From: Clostridia bacterium
GTDB taxonomy: Bacteria > Bacillota > Clostridia > UBA1381 > UBA9506
DNA length: 64,000 bases
Direction: 5' to 3'
Assembly (NCBI GenBank): GCA_017399695.1
Contig: JAFQBK010000016.1
Span: forward strand, 363,798-427,797
Position numbers and translations under genes: made by a program. Within the stretch, counting starts at the first letter, position 1; each line of letters begins with the position of its first letter. Positions 8,532 to 18,038 of the stretch are shown here, piece by piece. The notes under the pieces are model-generated. The model ran no database searches. It was not told where the DNA came from and saw only the letters and a program-made list of their open reading frames with translations.

Positions 8532-8560
8532 ATTATACCCTTTCTTTTCTATTAACGCAA
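8532..8560 (-). promoter_or_regulatory. Promoter for yajC-TIGR04086-scfA
   Basis: Minus strand TTGCGT (8560-8555), 17-base spacer, TATAAT (8537-8532), about 40 bases before the yajC start. Confidence 0.7.
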
Positions 8561-8619
8561 GTGTTTTTCTAAAAAAATAAGTTTTTCTTATATTTCCTTA
8601 TTTTATTGCCAAAAAAAGA

Positions 8620-8648
8620 TTGACACAAGGCGAAATTCGTGCTAAAAT
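8620..8648 (+). promoter_or_regulatory. Promoter of the lysine-riboswitch/asd-dapA-dapB transcript
   Basis: TTGACA (8620-8625), 17-base spacer, TAAAAT (8643-8648). Transcription would begin at the 5' edge of the riboswitch aptamer. Confidence 0.85.
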
Positions 8649-8654
8649 TATGAT

Positions 8655-8828
8655 TTAGATAGAGGCGCGTTTTTTATCAGTAACCGCACAGGAGAGCACG
8701 GGAGCCCGAAGATGGTGCGGCAAAAGGAAAAAACGCCGAAGTTGCAAGGCATCCCGTACGCCTGCGCGGCTGGGTGTATGGTAAATAACCATGCAACTGT
8801 CATCGGCAATACCGGTGGAGGGCTATCA
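8655..8828 (+). promoter_or_regulatory. Lysine riboswitch (L box) aptamer
   Basis: Recognisable L-box core elements occur in order: AGATAGAGGCGCG, AGTAAC, GGAGAGCACGG, CGCCGAAGTTGCAAGGC, GCTGGGTGTATGG, AACTGTCATCGGCAATACCGG and TGGAGGGCTATC. P1 is formed by TAGATAG (about 8656-8662) with CTATC (8823-8827). Lysine binding should lower expression of the downstream lysine/diaminopimelate genes. The 182 bases between the aptamer and asd must contain the expression platform; GC-rich segments around 8895-8965 can form several short hairpins, some followed by T-rich DNA, but I cannot decide the terminator/antiterminator pair. Confidence 0.93.
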
Positions 8829-9010
8829 ACAAATAATGTTCCGTTTTTGTGCGTGTAGTTGTATGGCTAAAGCGGAAGAACTGATTTGTATGAAATGCCG
8901 TGCTCTGTCTTATGATCGGGTTCGGCTTTTGTTTTGCCCGAAGGTGATTCACCTTTGTCGCTCATTTGCATAAAATAATTTTGAATATACATTTTTAGGA
9001 GGTACATTCG

Positions 9011-10012
9011 ATGAAAAAGTACAAAATCGCCGTCGTCGGTGCAACCGGCATGGTAGGAAGAACATTCTTAAAGGTTTTAGAGGAAAGACAGCTGCCCGCT
9101 GAAAGCTATACGCTGTTTGCATCTGCACGTTCTGCAGGAAGCAAAATCAACTTTATGGGCAGTGAATACACCATTCGTGAACTGACAGAGACCTCTTTCG
9201 ACGAGGGCTTTGATATTGCTCTGTTCTCTGCCGGTGGCTCCATCAGCGAAAAATTCGCACCGATTGCTGCCTCCAAAGGCTGTGTTGTTATCGATAACTC
9301 CAGCCAGTGGCGTATGGACCCCACGGTTCCGCTGGTTGTTCCGGAAGTTAACCCGGAAGATATTAAAAAGCACCACGGCATTATTGCAAACCCGAACTGC
9401 TCTACCATTCAGGCAATGGTAGCACTTCGTCCCCTGCAGCAGAAATACGGTATCAAGCGTATCGTATATTCCACCTATCAGGCAGTTTCCGGCGCAGGTC
9501 TTGGCGGATATCAGGATTTGGAAAACGGAATCAAGGGAGAGGCTCCGAAGAAGTTTAACCATCCGATTTTCAACAACTGCCTGCCGCAGATTGATGTGTT
9601 CCTGCCGAACGGCTACACCAAAGAAGAAATGAAAATGGTAAACGAAACCCGTAAGATTTTGGGCGACGATACGATGCGCGTAACCGCAACCACCGTTCGT
9701 GTACCGGTATTTATGTCTCACAGTGAGTCTATTAACGTTGAGCTTGAAAAGGACTTTGATTTAGATGAACTCAAGGCAACGCTCGCTGCCGCTCCGGGTC
9801 TTATCGTTTTAGATGACCCTGAAAACGCAGTATATCCGATGCCGATTGATGCTTCCGACAAGGATGAAGTTTTCGTTGGACGTATCCGTCGTGACGAAAG
9901 TGTCGAGAACGGAATCAATATGTGGGTTGTTGCTGACAACATTAGAAAAGGTGCGGCAACCAACACTATTCAGATTGCACAGAAGTTGATTGAAATTTGG
10001 GAAAATCAATAA
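9011..10012 (+). CDS. asd: Aspartate-semialdehyde dehydrogenase
   Basis: Catalyses NADPH-dependent reduction of aspartyl-phosphate to aspartate semialdehyde, the branch point for lysine, diaminopimelate, threonine and methionine. The 333-residue protein has the nucleotide-binding GATGMVGRTF at residues 10-19, the catalytic Cys130 in ANPNCSTIQ, and the conserved ATTVRVPVFMSHSESI segment. An AGGAGG site lies 9 bases before the ATG. First gene after the lysine riboswitch, followed 23 bases later by dapA. Confidence 0.97.
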   Translation: MKKYKIAVVGATGMVGRTFLKVLEERQLPAESYTLFASARSAGSKINFMGSEYTIRELTETSFDEGFDIALFSAGGSISEKFAPIAASKGCVVIDNSSQWRMDPTVPLVVPEVNPEDIKKHHGIIANPNCSTIQAMVALRPLQQKYGIKRIVYSTYQAVSGAGLGGYQDLENGIKGEAPKKFNHPIFNNCLPQIDVFLPNGYTKEEMKMVNETRKILGDDTMRVTATTVRVPVFMSHSESINVELEKDFDLDELKATLAAAPGLIVLDDPENAVYPMPIDASDKDEVFVGRIRRDESVENGINMWVVADNIRKGAATNTIQIAQKLIEIWENQ

Positions 10013-10035
10013 TCGACCTAGCAGGAGGAATCACT

Positions 10036-10920
10036 ATGGCAAAGAAAACTATTTTTACCGGTGCTGGCGTTGCGATTGTTACTCCGTTTGATGAAAACGG
10101 CATCAATTACGAAGCGTTCGGTAACATCATCGAATATCAGATTGCACACAAAACTGATGCAATCATTGTTTGCGGAACAACAGGCGAATCTTCCACGATG
10201 CCTGATGCAGAACATTTGGCTGCGATTGACTTTGCCGTGAAAAAGGTGGCCGGTCGCATTCCGGTCATTGCCGGTGCCGGCAGTAACGACACTGCACACG
10301 GCGTAAACCTTTGTAAAGAGGCAGAGGCTCTTGGCGTTGACGGTCTTCTGCTTGTTACTCCGTATTACAACAAAACCACGCAGAAAGGGCTTTATGAGCA
10401 TTATAAGGCAATGGCAGAGGCTGTTTCGATTCCGATTATCCTCTATAATGTACCCTCGCGGACCGGTCTTAATATCGATATCAAAACCGTGAAAAAACTT
10501 TCCGCTATCGAAAACATTGTTGCAGTCAAAGAAGCAAGCGGCAATATCGCCTATGCAACTCAGCTTGCTGCAGAATGTCCTGAAATGGACATCTATTCGG
10601 GCAACGACGATATGATTGTTCCGATTATGAGTCTGGGTGGAAAAGGCGTCATTTCCGTTTTATCCAATGTCATGCCGGAGGAAACTCACGATATCTGTGA
10701 AAAATACTTAAACGGTGATGTTAAGGGCTCTCTCGCTCTGCAGTTAAAGCTCTTAAACCTTGTAAAAGCCCTCTTTATCGAGGTCAATCCCATCCCCGTA
10801 AAAACAGCAATGAATCTGATGGGAATGAATGTCGGTAAGCTTCGTATGCCGCTGTGTGATATGGAAGAATCGAATCTTGAAATATTAAAATCAGCGCTTG
10901 CTGAAGTAGGCTTAATCTGA
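10036..10920 (+). CDS. dapA: 4-Hydroxy-tetrahydrodipicolinate synthase
   Basis: Condenses pyruvate with aspartate semialdehyde, the first dedicated step to diaminopimelate, lysine and, in sporulating cells, dipicolinate. From the start at 10036 (AGGAGG 7 bases upstream) the protein is 294 residues. The Schiff-base Lys165 is in VAVKEASGN, Tyr137 in LYNVPSRTG, and the GTTGES loop is at residues 47-52. A longer reading beginning inside asd is rejected because it lacks a ribosome site. It is the second gene of the lysine-riboswitch operon. Confidence 0.97.
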   Translation: MAKKTIFTGAGVAIVTPFDENGINYEAFGNIIEYQIAHKTDAIIVCGTTGESSTMPDAEHLAAIDFAVKKVAGRIPVIAGAGSNDTAHGVNLCKEAEALGVDGLLLVTPYYNKTTQKGLYEHYKAMAEAVSIPIILYNVPSRTGLNIDIKTVKKLSAIENIVAVKEASGNIAYATQLAAECPEMDIYSGNDDMIVPIMSLGGKGVISVLSNVMPEETHDICEKYLNGDVKGSLALQLKLLNLVKALFIEVNPIPVKTAMNLMGMNVGKLRMPLCDMEESNLEILKSALAEVGLI

Positions 10921-10930
10921 CAAAATATCA

Positions 10931-10957
10931 AGGGCTGTTGCGTTTCGCAACAGCCCT
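10931..10957 (+). other. Strong intercistronic hairpin between dapA and dapB
   Basis: Perfect 12-bp stem (10931-10942 / 10946-10957) with a 3-base loop and no following T run. It is more likely an RNA-processing or 3'-stability element than a terminator. Confidence 0.6.
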
Positions 10958-10979
10958 ACTCTGTAAATGAGGTGTACCA

Positions 10980-11741
10980 ATGACAAAGATTATTTTGAGC
11001 GGCGCAAACGGCCGTATGGGACAAGCCATCTCCCGACTGGCAGAAGAATCCGATGCCTGCAAGGTGGTTTGCGGTTTTGATATTAACACAGTACAGCTTG
11101 CAAGCTACCCCGTCTATGACCGCTATGAAGATTTCACGGGTGAGGCGGATGTTTTAATTGATTTTTCAAACCCGGCAAACTTTGAAAACATCATCGCTTA
11201 CGCAACGAAGAATAACATTCCTTGCGTAATTTGTACCACAGGTCTTGGAAAAGACCAGCTTGCTCTGCTTTCCGAAACTGCGAAGAAAATTCCAGTCTTC
11301 TACTCTGCCAATATGTCGCTCGGTGTCAATCTCATCATTGAGCTCGCCTCCCGCGCGGCAAAGCTTTTAGAGGGAAGCTTTGATATCGAAATCATCGAAA
11401 AACATCACAATCAAAAGCTGGACGCCCCCAGCGGCACGGCTCTTGCCATTGCGGATGCGATTTCGGAAAGCTTAGAGAATGCTCCTCAGTATGTATATGA
11501 CCGCCACTCCGTACGCAAAAAACGTGAATCGAACGAAATTGGTATTCACGCAGTACGCGGCGGCAGCATCGTCGGGGAACACGATGTAATTTTCGCGGGT
11601 AACAATGAAGTGATTACGCTTTCACATTCTGCAACCTCGCGCGAGGTCTTTGCAGTCGGTGCCATTCGCGCAGGTATTTTCCTCGCAGGAAAGCCTGCCG
11701 GAATGTACAGTATGAAAGACTTGGTGAATGAAATAGCGTAA
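10980..11741 (+). CDS. dapB: 4-Hydroxy-tetrahydrodipicolinate reductase
   Basis: NAD(P)H-dependent reductase acting after DapA on the route to diaminopimelate. The 253-residue protein has an N-terminal Rossmann motif SGANGRMGQAI and the signature IEKHHNQKLDAPSGTA, with the catalytic His pair and Lys. GAGGTG precedes the ATG by 5 bases. Third gene of the riboswitch-controlled operon; a terminator follows directly. Confidence 0.97.
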   Translation: MTKIILSGANGRMGQAISRLAEESDACKVVCGFDINTVQLASYPVYDRYEDFTGEADVLIDFSNPANFENIIAYATKNNIPCVICTTGLGKDQLALLSETAKKIPVFYSANMSLGVNLIIELASRAAKLLEGSFDIEIIEKHHNQKLDAPSGTALAIADAISESLENAPQYVYDRHSVRKKRESNEIGIHAVRGGSIVGEHDVIFAGNNEVITLSHSATSREVFAVGAIRAGIFLAGKPAGMYSMKDLVNEIA

Positions 11742-11753
11742 GAAATTAAATAT

Positions 11754-11787
11754 AAAAAGTCCGTAGCAATCGCTACGGACTTTTTTT
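11754..11787. terminator. Terminator after dapB (convergent with ilvE)
   Basis: Arms 11754-11767 and 11772-11785 pair perfectly (AAAAAGTCCGTAGC / GCTACGGACTTTTT) around the loop AATC. A runs and T runs on both sides make it bidirectional. Confidence 0.92.
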
Positions 11788-11798
11788 GCATGAAATGA

Positions 11799-12860
11799 TT
11801 ATACGCGAACGGTAAAGTCAAAGGTATCTTCAATTTCGCCACTCTGAACACCGGTGATGGCATCATAGAGTTTTGCGGAGATTTCGCCGATTTCACCGTT
11901 GTTGATGGAAATCACATTGCCAGCCCAATTGAGCTCGCCGACCGGAGAAATAACGGCTGCCGTACCCGTACCGAATACTTCCTCGAGCTTACCTGCCTTA
12001 TGAGCATCGTAAACTTCCTGAATGCCCAGCTTGCGCTCGGTTACCTTAAGTCCCCAGGAACGCAGAATCTGAATAGAGGAATCACGGGTGATACCTGCCA
12101 AGATACTGCCGTTTAATGCCGGCGTGATAATCTCGCCGTCGATTTTGAAGAATACGTTCATCGTTCCCACTTCTTCAATGTATTTCCGCTCTACACCGTC
12201 AAGCCACAGAACCTGCGTATAGCCTTTTTCTGCCGCTACTTTCTGCGCCTTGATACTTGCCGCATAGTTACCTGCGGTTTTTGCAAAGCCCATACCGCCG
12301 CGAACCGCACGGACAAACTCATCTTCTACATAGATTTTAACCGGGTTTAAGCCTTCCGGATAGTATGCGCCAACCGGAGACATAATCACGATAAACTGAT
12401 AGGTATGCGACGGATGAACGCCGAGTGCGTTATCGGTAGCGATGATGAACGGACGAACATACAAAGAAGTTCCCTCTCCATCCGGAATCCAGTCCATGTC
12501 AACTTCAACGAGCTTTTTGATTGCTTCTACAGCGAATTCTGCATCAATCTGCGGAATGCACAGACGGTCATTGGAGATATTCACGCGCTCCATATTCTTC
12601 ATCGGGCGGAACAGCAGCGCGCCGCCATCAGCCGCACGGTAAGCCTTCATGCCCTCAAAGATTGCCTGTCCATAGTGCAGAACCATACAGGACGGGTCTA
12701 AAGAAAGCGGGCCATAAGGTACGATTCTTGCATCGTGCCAGCCCTTACCTTCTGTATAGTCCATTACAAACATGTGGTCTGTAAAATATTTGCCGAAGCC
12801 CAAGCCATCGGATGCCGGTTTTGCCTTCGGCGCAGTTGTTTTTGTGATTTTGATTTCCAT
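11799..12860 (-). CDS. ilvE: Branched-chain amino acid aminotransferase
   Basis: PLP fold-type IV transaminase for leucine, isoleucine and valine. The sequence shows the long-form BCAT (353 residues) features: LHYGQAIFEGMKAYR, the PLP-lysine segment GFAKTAGNYAAS, the EEVGTMNVFF motif and GTGTAAVISPVG. AAGGAG is 9 bases before the ATG at 12860 and abuts another ATG three codons upstream, so 12860 is preferred. It is transcribed alone from its own promoter and ends at the dapB terminator. Confidence 0.95.
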   Translation of the reverse strand: MEIKITKTTAPKAKPASDGLGFGKYFTDHMFVMDYTEGKGWHDARIVPYGPLSLDPSCMVLHYGQAIFEGMKAYRAADGGALLFRPMKNMERVNISNDRLCIPQIDAEFAVEAIKKLVEVDMDWIPDGEGTSLYVRPFIIATDNALGVHPSHTYQFIVIMSPVGAYYPEGLNPVKIYVEDEFVRAVRGGMGFAKTAGNYAASIKAQKVAAEKGYTQVLWLDGVERKYIEEVGTMNVFFKIDGEIITPALNGSILAGITRDSSIQILRSWGLKVTERKLGIQEVYDAHKAGKLEEVFGTGTAAVISPVGELNWAGNVISINNGEIGEISAKLYDAITGVQSGEIEDTFDFTVRV

Positions 12861-12920
12861 TTCTGCCATCTCCTTATATGTATATCATGTTAAATATAAT
12901 ACAAAATTTCATATATATCA

Positions 12921-12949
12921 ATTCTACCACTTGAATATCCGTTTGTCAA
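12921..12949 (-). promoter_or_regulatory. Promoter for ilvE
   Basis: Minus strand TTGACA (12949-12944), 17-base spacer, TAGAAT (12926-12921). No T-box or other leader structure fits the short 60-base leader. Confidence 0.8.
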
Positions 12950-12963
12950 TTTGAAACAAGCAA

Positions 12964-13584
12964 TTATTTCTTTGCAAGTGCCGTAAACAAAAGATTATTT
13001 TCGTACATACTAGAGGCAACCAGCGAATCCTCAACCACCTCGCTGACAGCGGTTGTTTTATTGAGCGCCGTCGTAAAAGTAAGAAGTCCTAACACAAGGT
13101 AGACAACCAAAATTCCGCTGACTGCTCCTACCACACCACCGAGCAGTTTATTAAAGCCGTGAATCACCGGTAGTTTTGTAATCAGGTTCAGCGTCAAAGA
13201 CAGAATCCACAAAATCAGTTGAACCAAAATAAACACTAAAATCATACTGATAATCTTGAGTGCCACACTCGCGATGCCACTTGCAATGGCATCCTTTGTT
13301 TGTGCCTCTGCCTCAGAAACCGAATCTTGCAAAAAACCGGGAAGCGCCAGGTTTTCTGTCACTTCACCCTCCGGAAGCATCCCGAGCACCTGCTCGTGTA
13401 CAAAGCCATTGACCGGACTCTGCTCGAGCATATCTGACACCATCGGATGAAGAGAAAGTGCAAGCGCAATCGATATCACGATAGAACAAAGTCCAAACAC
13501 CGTTTTGACAAAGCCTTTTCGGATGCCAAGCCATACGAACAACACAATAACTGCAATCAAAATAATATCTGCTAAATTAAACAT
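12964..13584 (-). CDS. CvpA family membrane protein
   Basis: The 206-residue protein has an N-terminal membrane segment (ADIILIAVIVLFVWLGIRKGFVK) and further segments typical of the CvpA/colicin V production family, including FNKLLGGVVGAVSGILVVYLVLG. The family is widespread, and its role in Gram-positives is unclear, with links to envelope and cell-wall processes. GAGGGA precedes the ATG. It is the last gene of the long minus-strand run that begins at murJ. Confidence 0.85.
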   Translation of the reverse strand: MFNLADIILIAVIVLFVWLGIRKGFVKTVFGLCSIVISIALALSLHPMVSDMLEQSPVNGFVHEQVLGMLPEGEVTENLALPGFLQDSVSEAEAQTKDAIASGIASVALKIISMILVFILVQLILWILSLTLNLITKLPVIHGFNKLLGGVVGAVSGILVVYLVLGLLTFTTALNKTTAVSEVVEDSLVASSMYENNLLFTALAKK

Positions 13585-13599
13585 ACGATCCCTCTTTCC

Positions 13600-14739
13600 T
13601 TATTCTGCATTTACAGAGATAATCCGTGCCCCTGCGGCTGAAATGCCAACACCGCGCGACTCGTTTCCATAAAACATAAAATCCAACAAATCCATATCAG
13701 GACTGAGCCGAAACTGTTCCGTAAGTCCTATATCAAATACGGAAAGCACCCGCCCGTTTTTCGCCAGTATCCGATTGCCGTATGCCGATAAAAATGCGAT
13801 TTCGTGCTGGGAATGGAACTGCGCTAAACGTTCACCCTTTGCGTTATAGGTTTCCATATCACAAGCCCCAATCGAAAGCCCACTGCCCGAGAAGACCAAC
13901 AACAAAGCATTTCCGTCGGTATTATAGCTTAAAAGCTCACGTTCGGCATAATCAATCGTTCCCGTCAGCTTTCCGCCACCGTTATAGATATAGGTCTTGC
14001 TTTCACCGATGCAATATATGCTGTTTCCCTTAAAGTGTACCGCGCTGAACAATTCATCCGCATAAATATCATTGGCAAATGCCTCGGTTTTGTCTACGGA
14101 AAACATCAGAAAATGTGTGGTAATCACGCCCGTATCCGTACGCATTGCCGATACAGCGACATCCCTGCCGTTATCCGAAATATCTGCTGCCAGCACATAC
14201 ATTCCGCCGGAGTTCCAACGGAATTTTTCGTTTCCTCCGGCATCGAATACGGACACCGTGTTCTGATGGCTTTCGCCCTTAGTGACAAACACGCTGTCAC
14301 CTCTTGTATTTACATTCGCCGCAATTATCGGTTCGGATAAATTGATTTCCGTCTTTTGTTTTCCGTTATGGAATAGGTATGCTCTTTTGGCATCCTTATC
14401 CGCAATCAGTGCAAAATCACCTCGTGAGGTTAAAAACGGTTGGGAAACAGGCAGGCTGAAATCCTGCTCCTTGTGTCCGTCACGGTTGGCAATCTTGATG
14501 TTTTCCGAGCTGTAGAAAAACAACTTTTCGCCCACGACTGCGTGTGCATAAGAAACACCGGGGTCCAGTTCAAAATCCATTTCTTTGGTGTCAGGCGAAC
14601 TGTTTAGACGGATTTCCTCCGATTGATTGAACCTATGTACAGAAAAAAGTACGCCGCCAACAATCGCCAAAATCAGCGCAACAATCAAAACAACCAAAAG
14701 CGGTCTGTGCGATGCGGTATCAGAAATGCGTTCTCTCAT
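13600..14739 (-). CDS. DUF5711-like extracytoplasmic beta-propeller protein
   Basis: The 379-residue protein has an N-terminal membrane anchor (PLLVVLIVALILAIVGGVLF, about residues 13-32) and then an all-beta outer domain with repeated short strands (for example VVGEKLFFYSS, SRGDFALIADKD, NTRGDSVFVTK, DNGRDVAVSAM, VHFKGNSIYCIG) that looks like a propeller. No catalytic motif is seen. It lies 15 bases upstream of cvpA, an arrangement seen in other Clostridia, which suggests an envelope role. A GGAGGGG site precedes the ATG by 5 bases. Confidence 0.75.
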   Translation of the reverse strand: MRERISDTASHRPLLVVLIVALILAIVGGVLFSVHRFNQSEEIRLNSSPDTKEMDFELDPGVSYAHAVVGEKLFFYSSENIKIANRDGHKEQDFSLPVSQPFLTSRGDFALIADKDAKRAYLFHNGKQKTEINLSEPIIAANVNTRGDSVFVTKGESHQNTVSVFDAGGNEKFRWNSGGMYVLAADISDNGRDVAVSAMRTDTGVITTHFLMFSVDKTEAFANDIYADELFSAVHFKGNSIYCIGESKTYIYNGGGKLTGTIDYAERELLSYNTDGNALLLVFSGSGLSIGACDMETYNAKGERLAQFHSQHEIAFLSAYGNRILAKNGRVLSVFDIGLTEQFRLSPDMDLLDFMFYGNESRGVGISAAGARIISVNAE

Positions 14740-14751
14740 ACTACCCCTCCG

Positions 14752-15489
14752 TCAGTAAGTTACCCGATACAAAATGAGGCCTTCGGGCGGTGCCGTAATT
14801 CCTGCTTTTTTTCGTTCCTTGGATGCGATAATGTCCGGGATATCCTCCGGATGGATATCGCCTCTTCCGACACTCACGAGTGTCCCCGCAATAATACGCA
14901 CCATATTATAAAGGAAACCATTCCCCGTAATTGTCATACGGAGCTTATCTCCCAAGATTTCAAAGTCGTTGGAATAGATTTCTCTGACAAAGGTCTTCGC
15001 TGTGCCGCCTTGCGACATAAATGCCGAAAAATCGTGTTCCCCTACAAAATGTCCCGCTGCCTGTTTCATCTTTTCATAGTCTAAAGGATACCGGTAATTC
15101 CACATATACCGTTTGGTAAAGACATCACAGTAACCGGAATTGTCAATCTGATAGACATAGGTTTTGCTTTTCGCATCGTAGCGCGCGTGAAACTCCTCAC
15201 TGCAAGGCTCGATGCTTTTTAAGCGGATGGTCTCCGGCAAAAGCGCATTGACACCCGCCCAAAGACTATACATATCCTTATCCGTATCCAAAAACACATT
15301 GGCAACATAGTCATATGCGTGCACACCGGCATCTGTCCGGCTCACCCCTACAACAGAAATATCGTTTCGGGTAATGACGGAAAGTGCCCGTTCCAGCTCA
15401 CCCTGTACAGTAACAGCATTTTTTTGCCGTTGCCAGCCGCCGAAATCTGTCCCGTCATACATCAAGTGTAATTTATGATTCGTTTTCAA
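14752..15489 (-). CDS. truA: tRNA pseudouridine(38-40) synthase TruA
   Basis: Isomerises uridines 38-40 in the tRNA anticodon arm. The catalytic Asp is in VVGVSRTDAGVHAYD, and the family motifs YDGTDFGGWQ and RMTITGNGFLYNMVRI are present; 245 residues is standard. The start is a TTG (15489-15487) with AGGTGG 7 bases upstream; no ATG fits better. It follows ecfT, the order found across Bacillota (ecfA1-ecfA2-ecfT-truA). Confidence 0.96.
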   Translation of the reverse strand: MKTNHKLHLMYDGTDFGGWQRQKNAVTVQGELERALSVITRNDISVVGVSRTDAGVHAYDYVANVFLDTDKDMYSLWAGVNALLPETIRLKSIEPCSEEFHARYDAKSKTYVYQIDNSGYCDVFTKRYMWNYRYPLDYEKMKQAAGHFVGEHDFSAFMSQGGTAKTFVREIYSNDFEILGDKLRMTITGNGFLYNMVRIIAGTLVSVGRGDIHPEDIPDIIASKERKKAGITAPPEGLILYRVTY

Positions 15490-15516
15490 GTTTTCACCAC
15501 CTGAAATTCTACTGTA

Positions 15517-16317
15517 TTATACAAACCGAAGCGCGATAATTACGCCAATCAAACTGACCAATACCACACCTGTCCACAAATCCAATAGCCTAAAGTGAAT
15601 CGGATGGAGTCTCGTTCTTCCTGTGCCGCCGCGGTAACATCGGCTCTCCATCGCAACCGCAAGCTCATCCGCTCTGCGAAAGGCACTGATAAACAGCGGA
15701 ACAAGCATCGGTACCAATGCTTTTGCGCGCTGAATGATACCACCGGAGCCAAAGTCTGCGCCACGCGCCTGCTGTGCTTTTGATATTTTCTCCGTTTCCT
15801 CAATCAAGGTTGGAATAAAGCGAATCGCAATACTCATCATCATTGCGAGCTCGTGTGCCGGTAAACCAATTTTGGTAAACGGATACAAAAGCTTTTCGAT
15901 GCCGTCCGTTAAGGAAATCGGCGAGGTTGTGTAGGTCAGCACTGCGCTTGAAATAATTAAAAGAATCAAGCGGATTGCCATTTTCACTGCTAAAACAGCA
16001 CCCTCATAGGTCATATGAAGGGAATAGCCATTCACATAAATCGTCGTTCCGGGGGTTAAAAACAGATTCAAGAGTCCGGTAAAAACGATAATAAACCAAA
16101 GCGGTTTTAAGCCGCGTACATACATCTTAAGCGGCACGCGCGACAAAAGCACAACAAACAAGGTAAAGGCAATCATCAGCGCATAGCCGATGCTCCCTTC
16201 CACCGTAAAAATACCGACCAAGAGCAAAATCAATCCCAGTATCTTGGTTCGCGGGTCCATCCTGTGAAGCGGCGAATTAAGCGGAAGATACTGCCCTAGT
16301 GTAATATCCTTTAACAT
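15517..16317 (-). CDS. ecfT: Energy-coupling factor transporter transmembrane protein EcfT
   Basis: EcfT couples the two ATPases to vitamin- or metal-binding S components. The 266-residue protein has several membrane segments and the two coupling motifs that contact the ATPases: QQARGADF and the second in MESRCYRGG. The start is 3 bases after the ecfA2 stop. No S component is encoded in the window, so this is the group II shared module. Confidence 0.95.
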   Translation of the reverse strand: MLKDITLGQYLPLNSPLHRMDPRTKILGLILLLVGIFTVEGSIGYALMIAFTLFVVLLSRVPLKMYVRGLKPLWFIIVFTGLLNLFLTPGTTIYVNGYSLHMTYEGAVLAVKMAIRLILLIISSAVLTYTTSPISLTDGIEKLLYPFTKIGLPAHELAMMMSIAIRFIPTLIEETEKISKAQQARGADFGSGGIIQRAKALVPMLVPLFISAFRRADELAVAMESRCYRGGTGRTRLHPIHFRLLDLWTGVVLVSLIGVIIALRFV

Positions 16318-16319
16318 GG

Positions 16320-17180
16320 TTACGCCTCTCTTTTATCTTTCATTAAAAGCATAATTGCTGCTTTTGCTTTTTCGATGGTATAGATGTTTTCATCAATGGG
16401 AATACCTCGCTCTTTGAGCGCCTTGACCAAACGGCTGACCTGCGGTACATCCAGCCCCATTGCGCGCAGACGCTCTGCCTCGCCAAAGACCTCTGCCACT
16501 TTGCCGTCCATATCAATTTTTCCCTGATTCATTACGATAATGCGACCGGCAATCCGCGCCACATCCTCCATCGAGTGCGACACCAGAATCACCGTCATTT
16601 TGCTATTTAAATATAAGGCTCTGATTTGCGTTAAAATCTCTTCCCTGCTTGCCGGGTCCAGTCCCGCCGCAGGCTCATCCAAAATCAGCGTTTTCGGGCG
16701 CATCGCCAAAACACCCGCGATTGCCACGCGTCTTTTCTGACCGCCGGACAATTCGAACGGCGATTTATCAAACATACTTTCATCAAGACCTACATAGTGA
16801 AGCGCCTCCGTAACTCTCGCCCTCACCTCATCCTCAGAAAGCCCCTGATTCTTCGGGCCAAAAGCCACATCTTTATAAACAGTTTCTTCAAACAGCTGAT
16901 GTTCGGGATACTGGAAAACCAGTCCGACCTCACTGCGCAGCTTTTTCAAATCTGCATCTTTATCAAGGGTGCTGATGCCGTTCACAATGATTTCTCCCTT
17001 TTGCGGCTTTAAGAGTCCGTTTAAGTGCTGTATCAGCGTTGATTTTCCGGAACCGGTATGACCAATTAAGCCCACGAACTCTCCGTCCTGAATCTCGAGG
17101 TTAATCCCCGACAAGGACTTCGTTTCAAACGGACTTCCTTCCATATAAATATGTTCTAAATTTCGTATTGTAATTCCCAT
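16320..17180 (-). CDS. ecfA2: Energy-coupling factor ABC transporter ATPase EcfA2
   Basis: 286-residue ABC ATPase with Walker [12 protein letters not shown]-loop [14 protein letters not shown], signature [13 protein letters not shown] and Walker [13 protein letters not shown]. It forms the heterodimeric motor with EcfA1. The D-loop AAGLDP and the C-terminal extension ([15 protein letters not shown]) are typical of EcfA2. Gaps to neighbours are 11 and 2 bases. Confidence 0.95.
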   Translation of the reverse strand: MGITIRNLEHIYMEGSPFETKSLSGINLEIQDGEFVGLIGHTGSGKSTLIQHLNGLLKPQKGEIIVNGISTLDKDADLKKLRSEVGLVFQYPEHQLFEETVYKDVAFGPKNQGLSEDEVRARVTEALHYVGLDESMFDKSPFELSGGQKRRVAIAGVLAMRPKTLILDEPAAGLDPASREEILTQIRALYLNSKMTVILVSHSMEDVARIAGRIIVMNQGKIDMDGKVAEVFGEAERLRAMGLDVPQVSRLVKALKERGIPIDENIYTIEKAKAAIMLLMKDKREA

Positions 17181-17191
17181 ACCAGACTCTC

Positions 17192-18031
17192 CTACTTATT
17201 AGCCAATACCTTTGCCAGTTCCTCGGCACATTCCTCCACCGTCAGAATGTCGTGTCTGACCGGAAGGCCTGCCTTTTTAAGTTCATATAACAGCTCGGTC
17301 ACCTGTGGTACATCCAGACCGATTTTCTTGAGTAGTTTCACTTCCGAAAATACCTTTTTCGGCACATCATCCAAAAGCACACTGCCCTCATCCATGACGA
17401 TGACACGGTCTGCCTGCGCCGCCTCGTCCATATAATGCGTAATTAAGACGACTGTCATTTTCTCTTCTTCTTTTAATCTTTGGATGCTTTCTAATACCTC
17501 GCGCCGCCCTTTCGGGTCAAGCATTGCCGTCGGCTCATCCAACACAATACATTTCGGGCGCATCGCAAGCGCACCGGCAATCGCTATGCGCTGTTTTTGT
17601 CCGCCGGATAAGCGGTGCGGTGCGTGGCGACGGTATTCATACATCCCAACCGTATGAAGTGCCTCGTCTACCCGTTTTCTAATCTCCTCGGACGGAACGC
17701 CCAAATTTTCCGGTGCAAAGGCTACATCCTCTTCCACAACCGTTGCGACCAGCTGATTGTCCGGATTTTGAAAAACCATCCCGACATTGCGGCGCACTTC
17801 CCAATAAAGGGATTCATCCTTGGTGTCCATTCCCATCACATACACATTTCCGCCCGTCGGAAGAAAAAGTCCGTTAAAGTGCTTGGCAAGAGTGGATTTT
17901 CCGCAACCGTTATGTCCTAAAACCGCAACAAACTCACCCTCTTTGATTTCCAGATTGATATCATCCAGGGCAAAGCGGATGGGGGTTTGGTTACTTGTGT
18001 AACTGTATTCTAAATGCTCCGTTTTAATCAT
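17192..18031 (-). CDS. ecfA1: Energy-coupling factor ABC transporter ATPase EcfA1
   Basis: 279-residue ABC ATPase with Walker [15 protein letters not shown]-loop [20 protein letters not shown], signature [13 protein letters not shown] and Walker [13 protein letters not shown]. The Q-loop wording and its position ahead of ecfA2 identify it as EcfA1. It starts 7 bases after proA ends, so it is cotranscribed with proBA. Confidence 0.95.
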   Translation of the reverse strand: MIKTEHLEYSYTSNQTPIRFALDDINLEIKEGEFVAVLGHNGCGKSTLAKHFNGLFLPTGGNVYVMGMDTKDESLYWEVRRNVGMVFQNPDNQLVATVVEEDVAFAPENLGVPSEEIRKRVDEALHTVGMYEYRRHAPHRLSGGQKQRIAIAGALAMRPKCIVLDEPTAMLDPKGRREVLESIQRLKEEEKMTVVLITHYMDEAAQADRVIVMDEGSVLLDDVPKKVFSEVKLLKKIGLDVPQVTELLYELKKAGLPVRHDILTVEECAEELAKVLANK

Positions 18032-18038
18032 TTGTTTG

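Noticed and set aside
9077..9721. Long minus-strand frame opposite asd
   Set aside because: Asd is unmistakable on the plus strand, and this frame has no recognisable domain or ribosome site.
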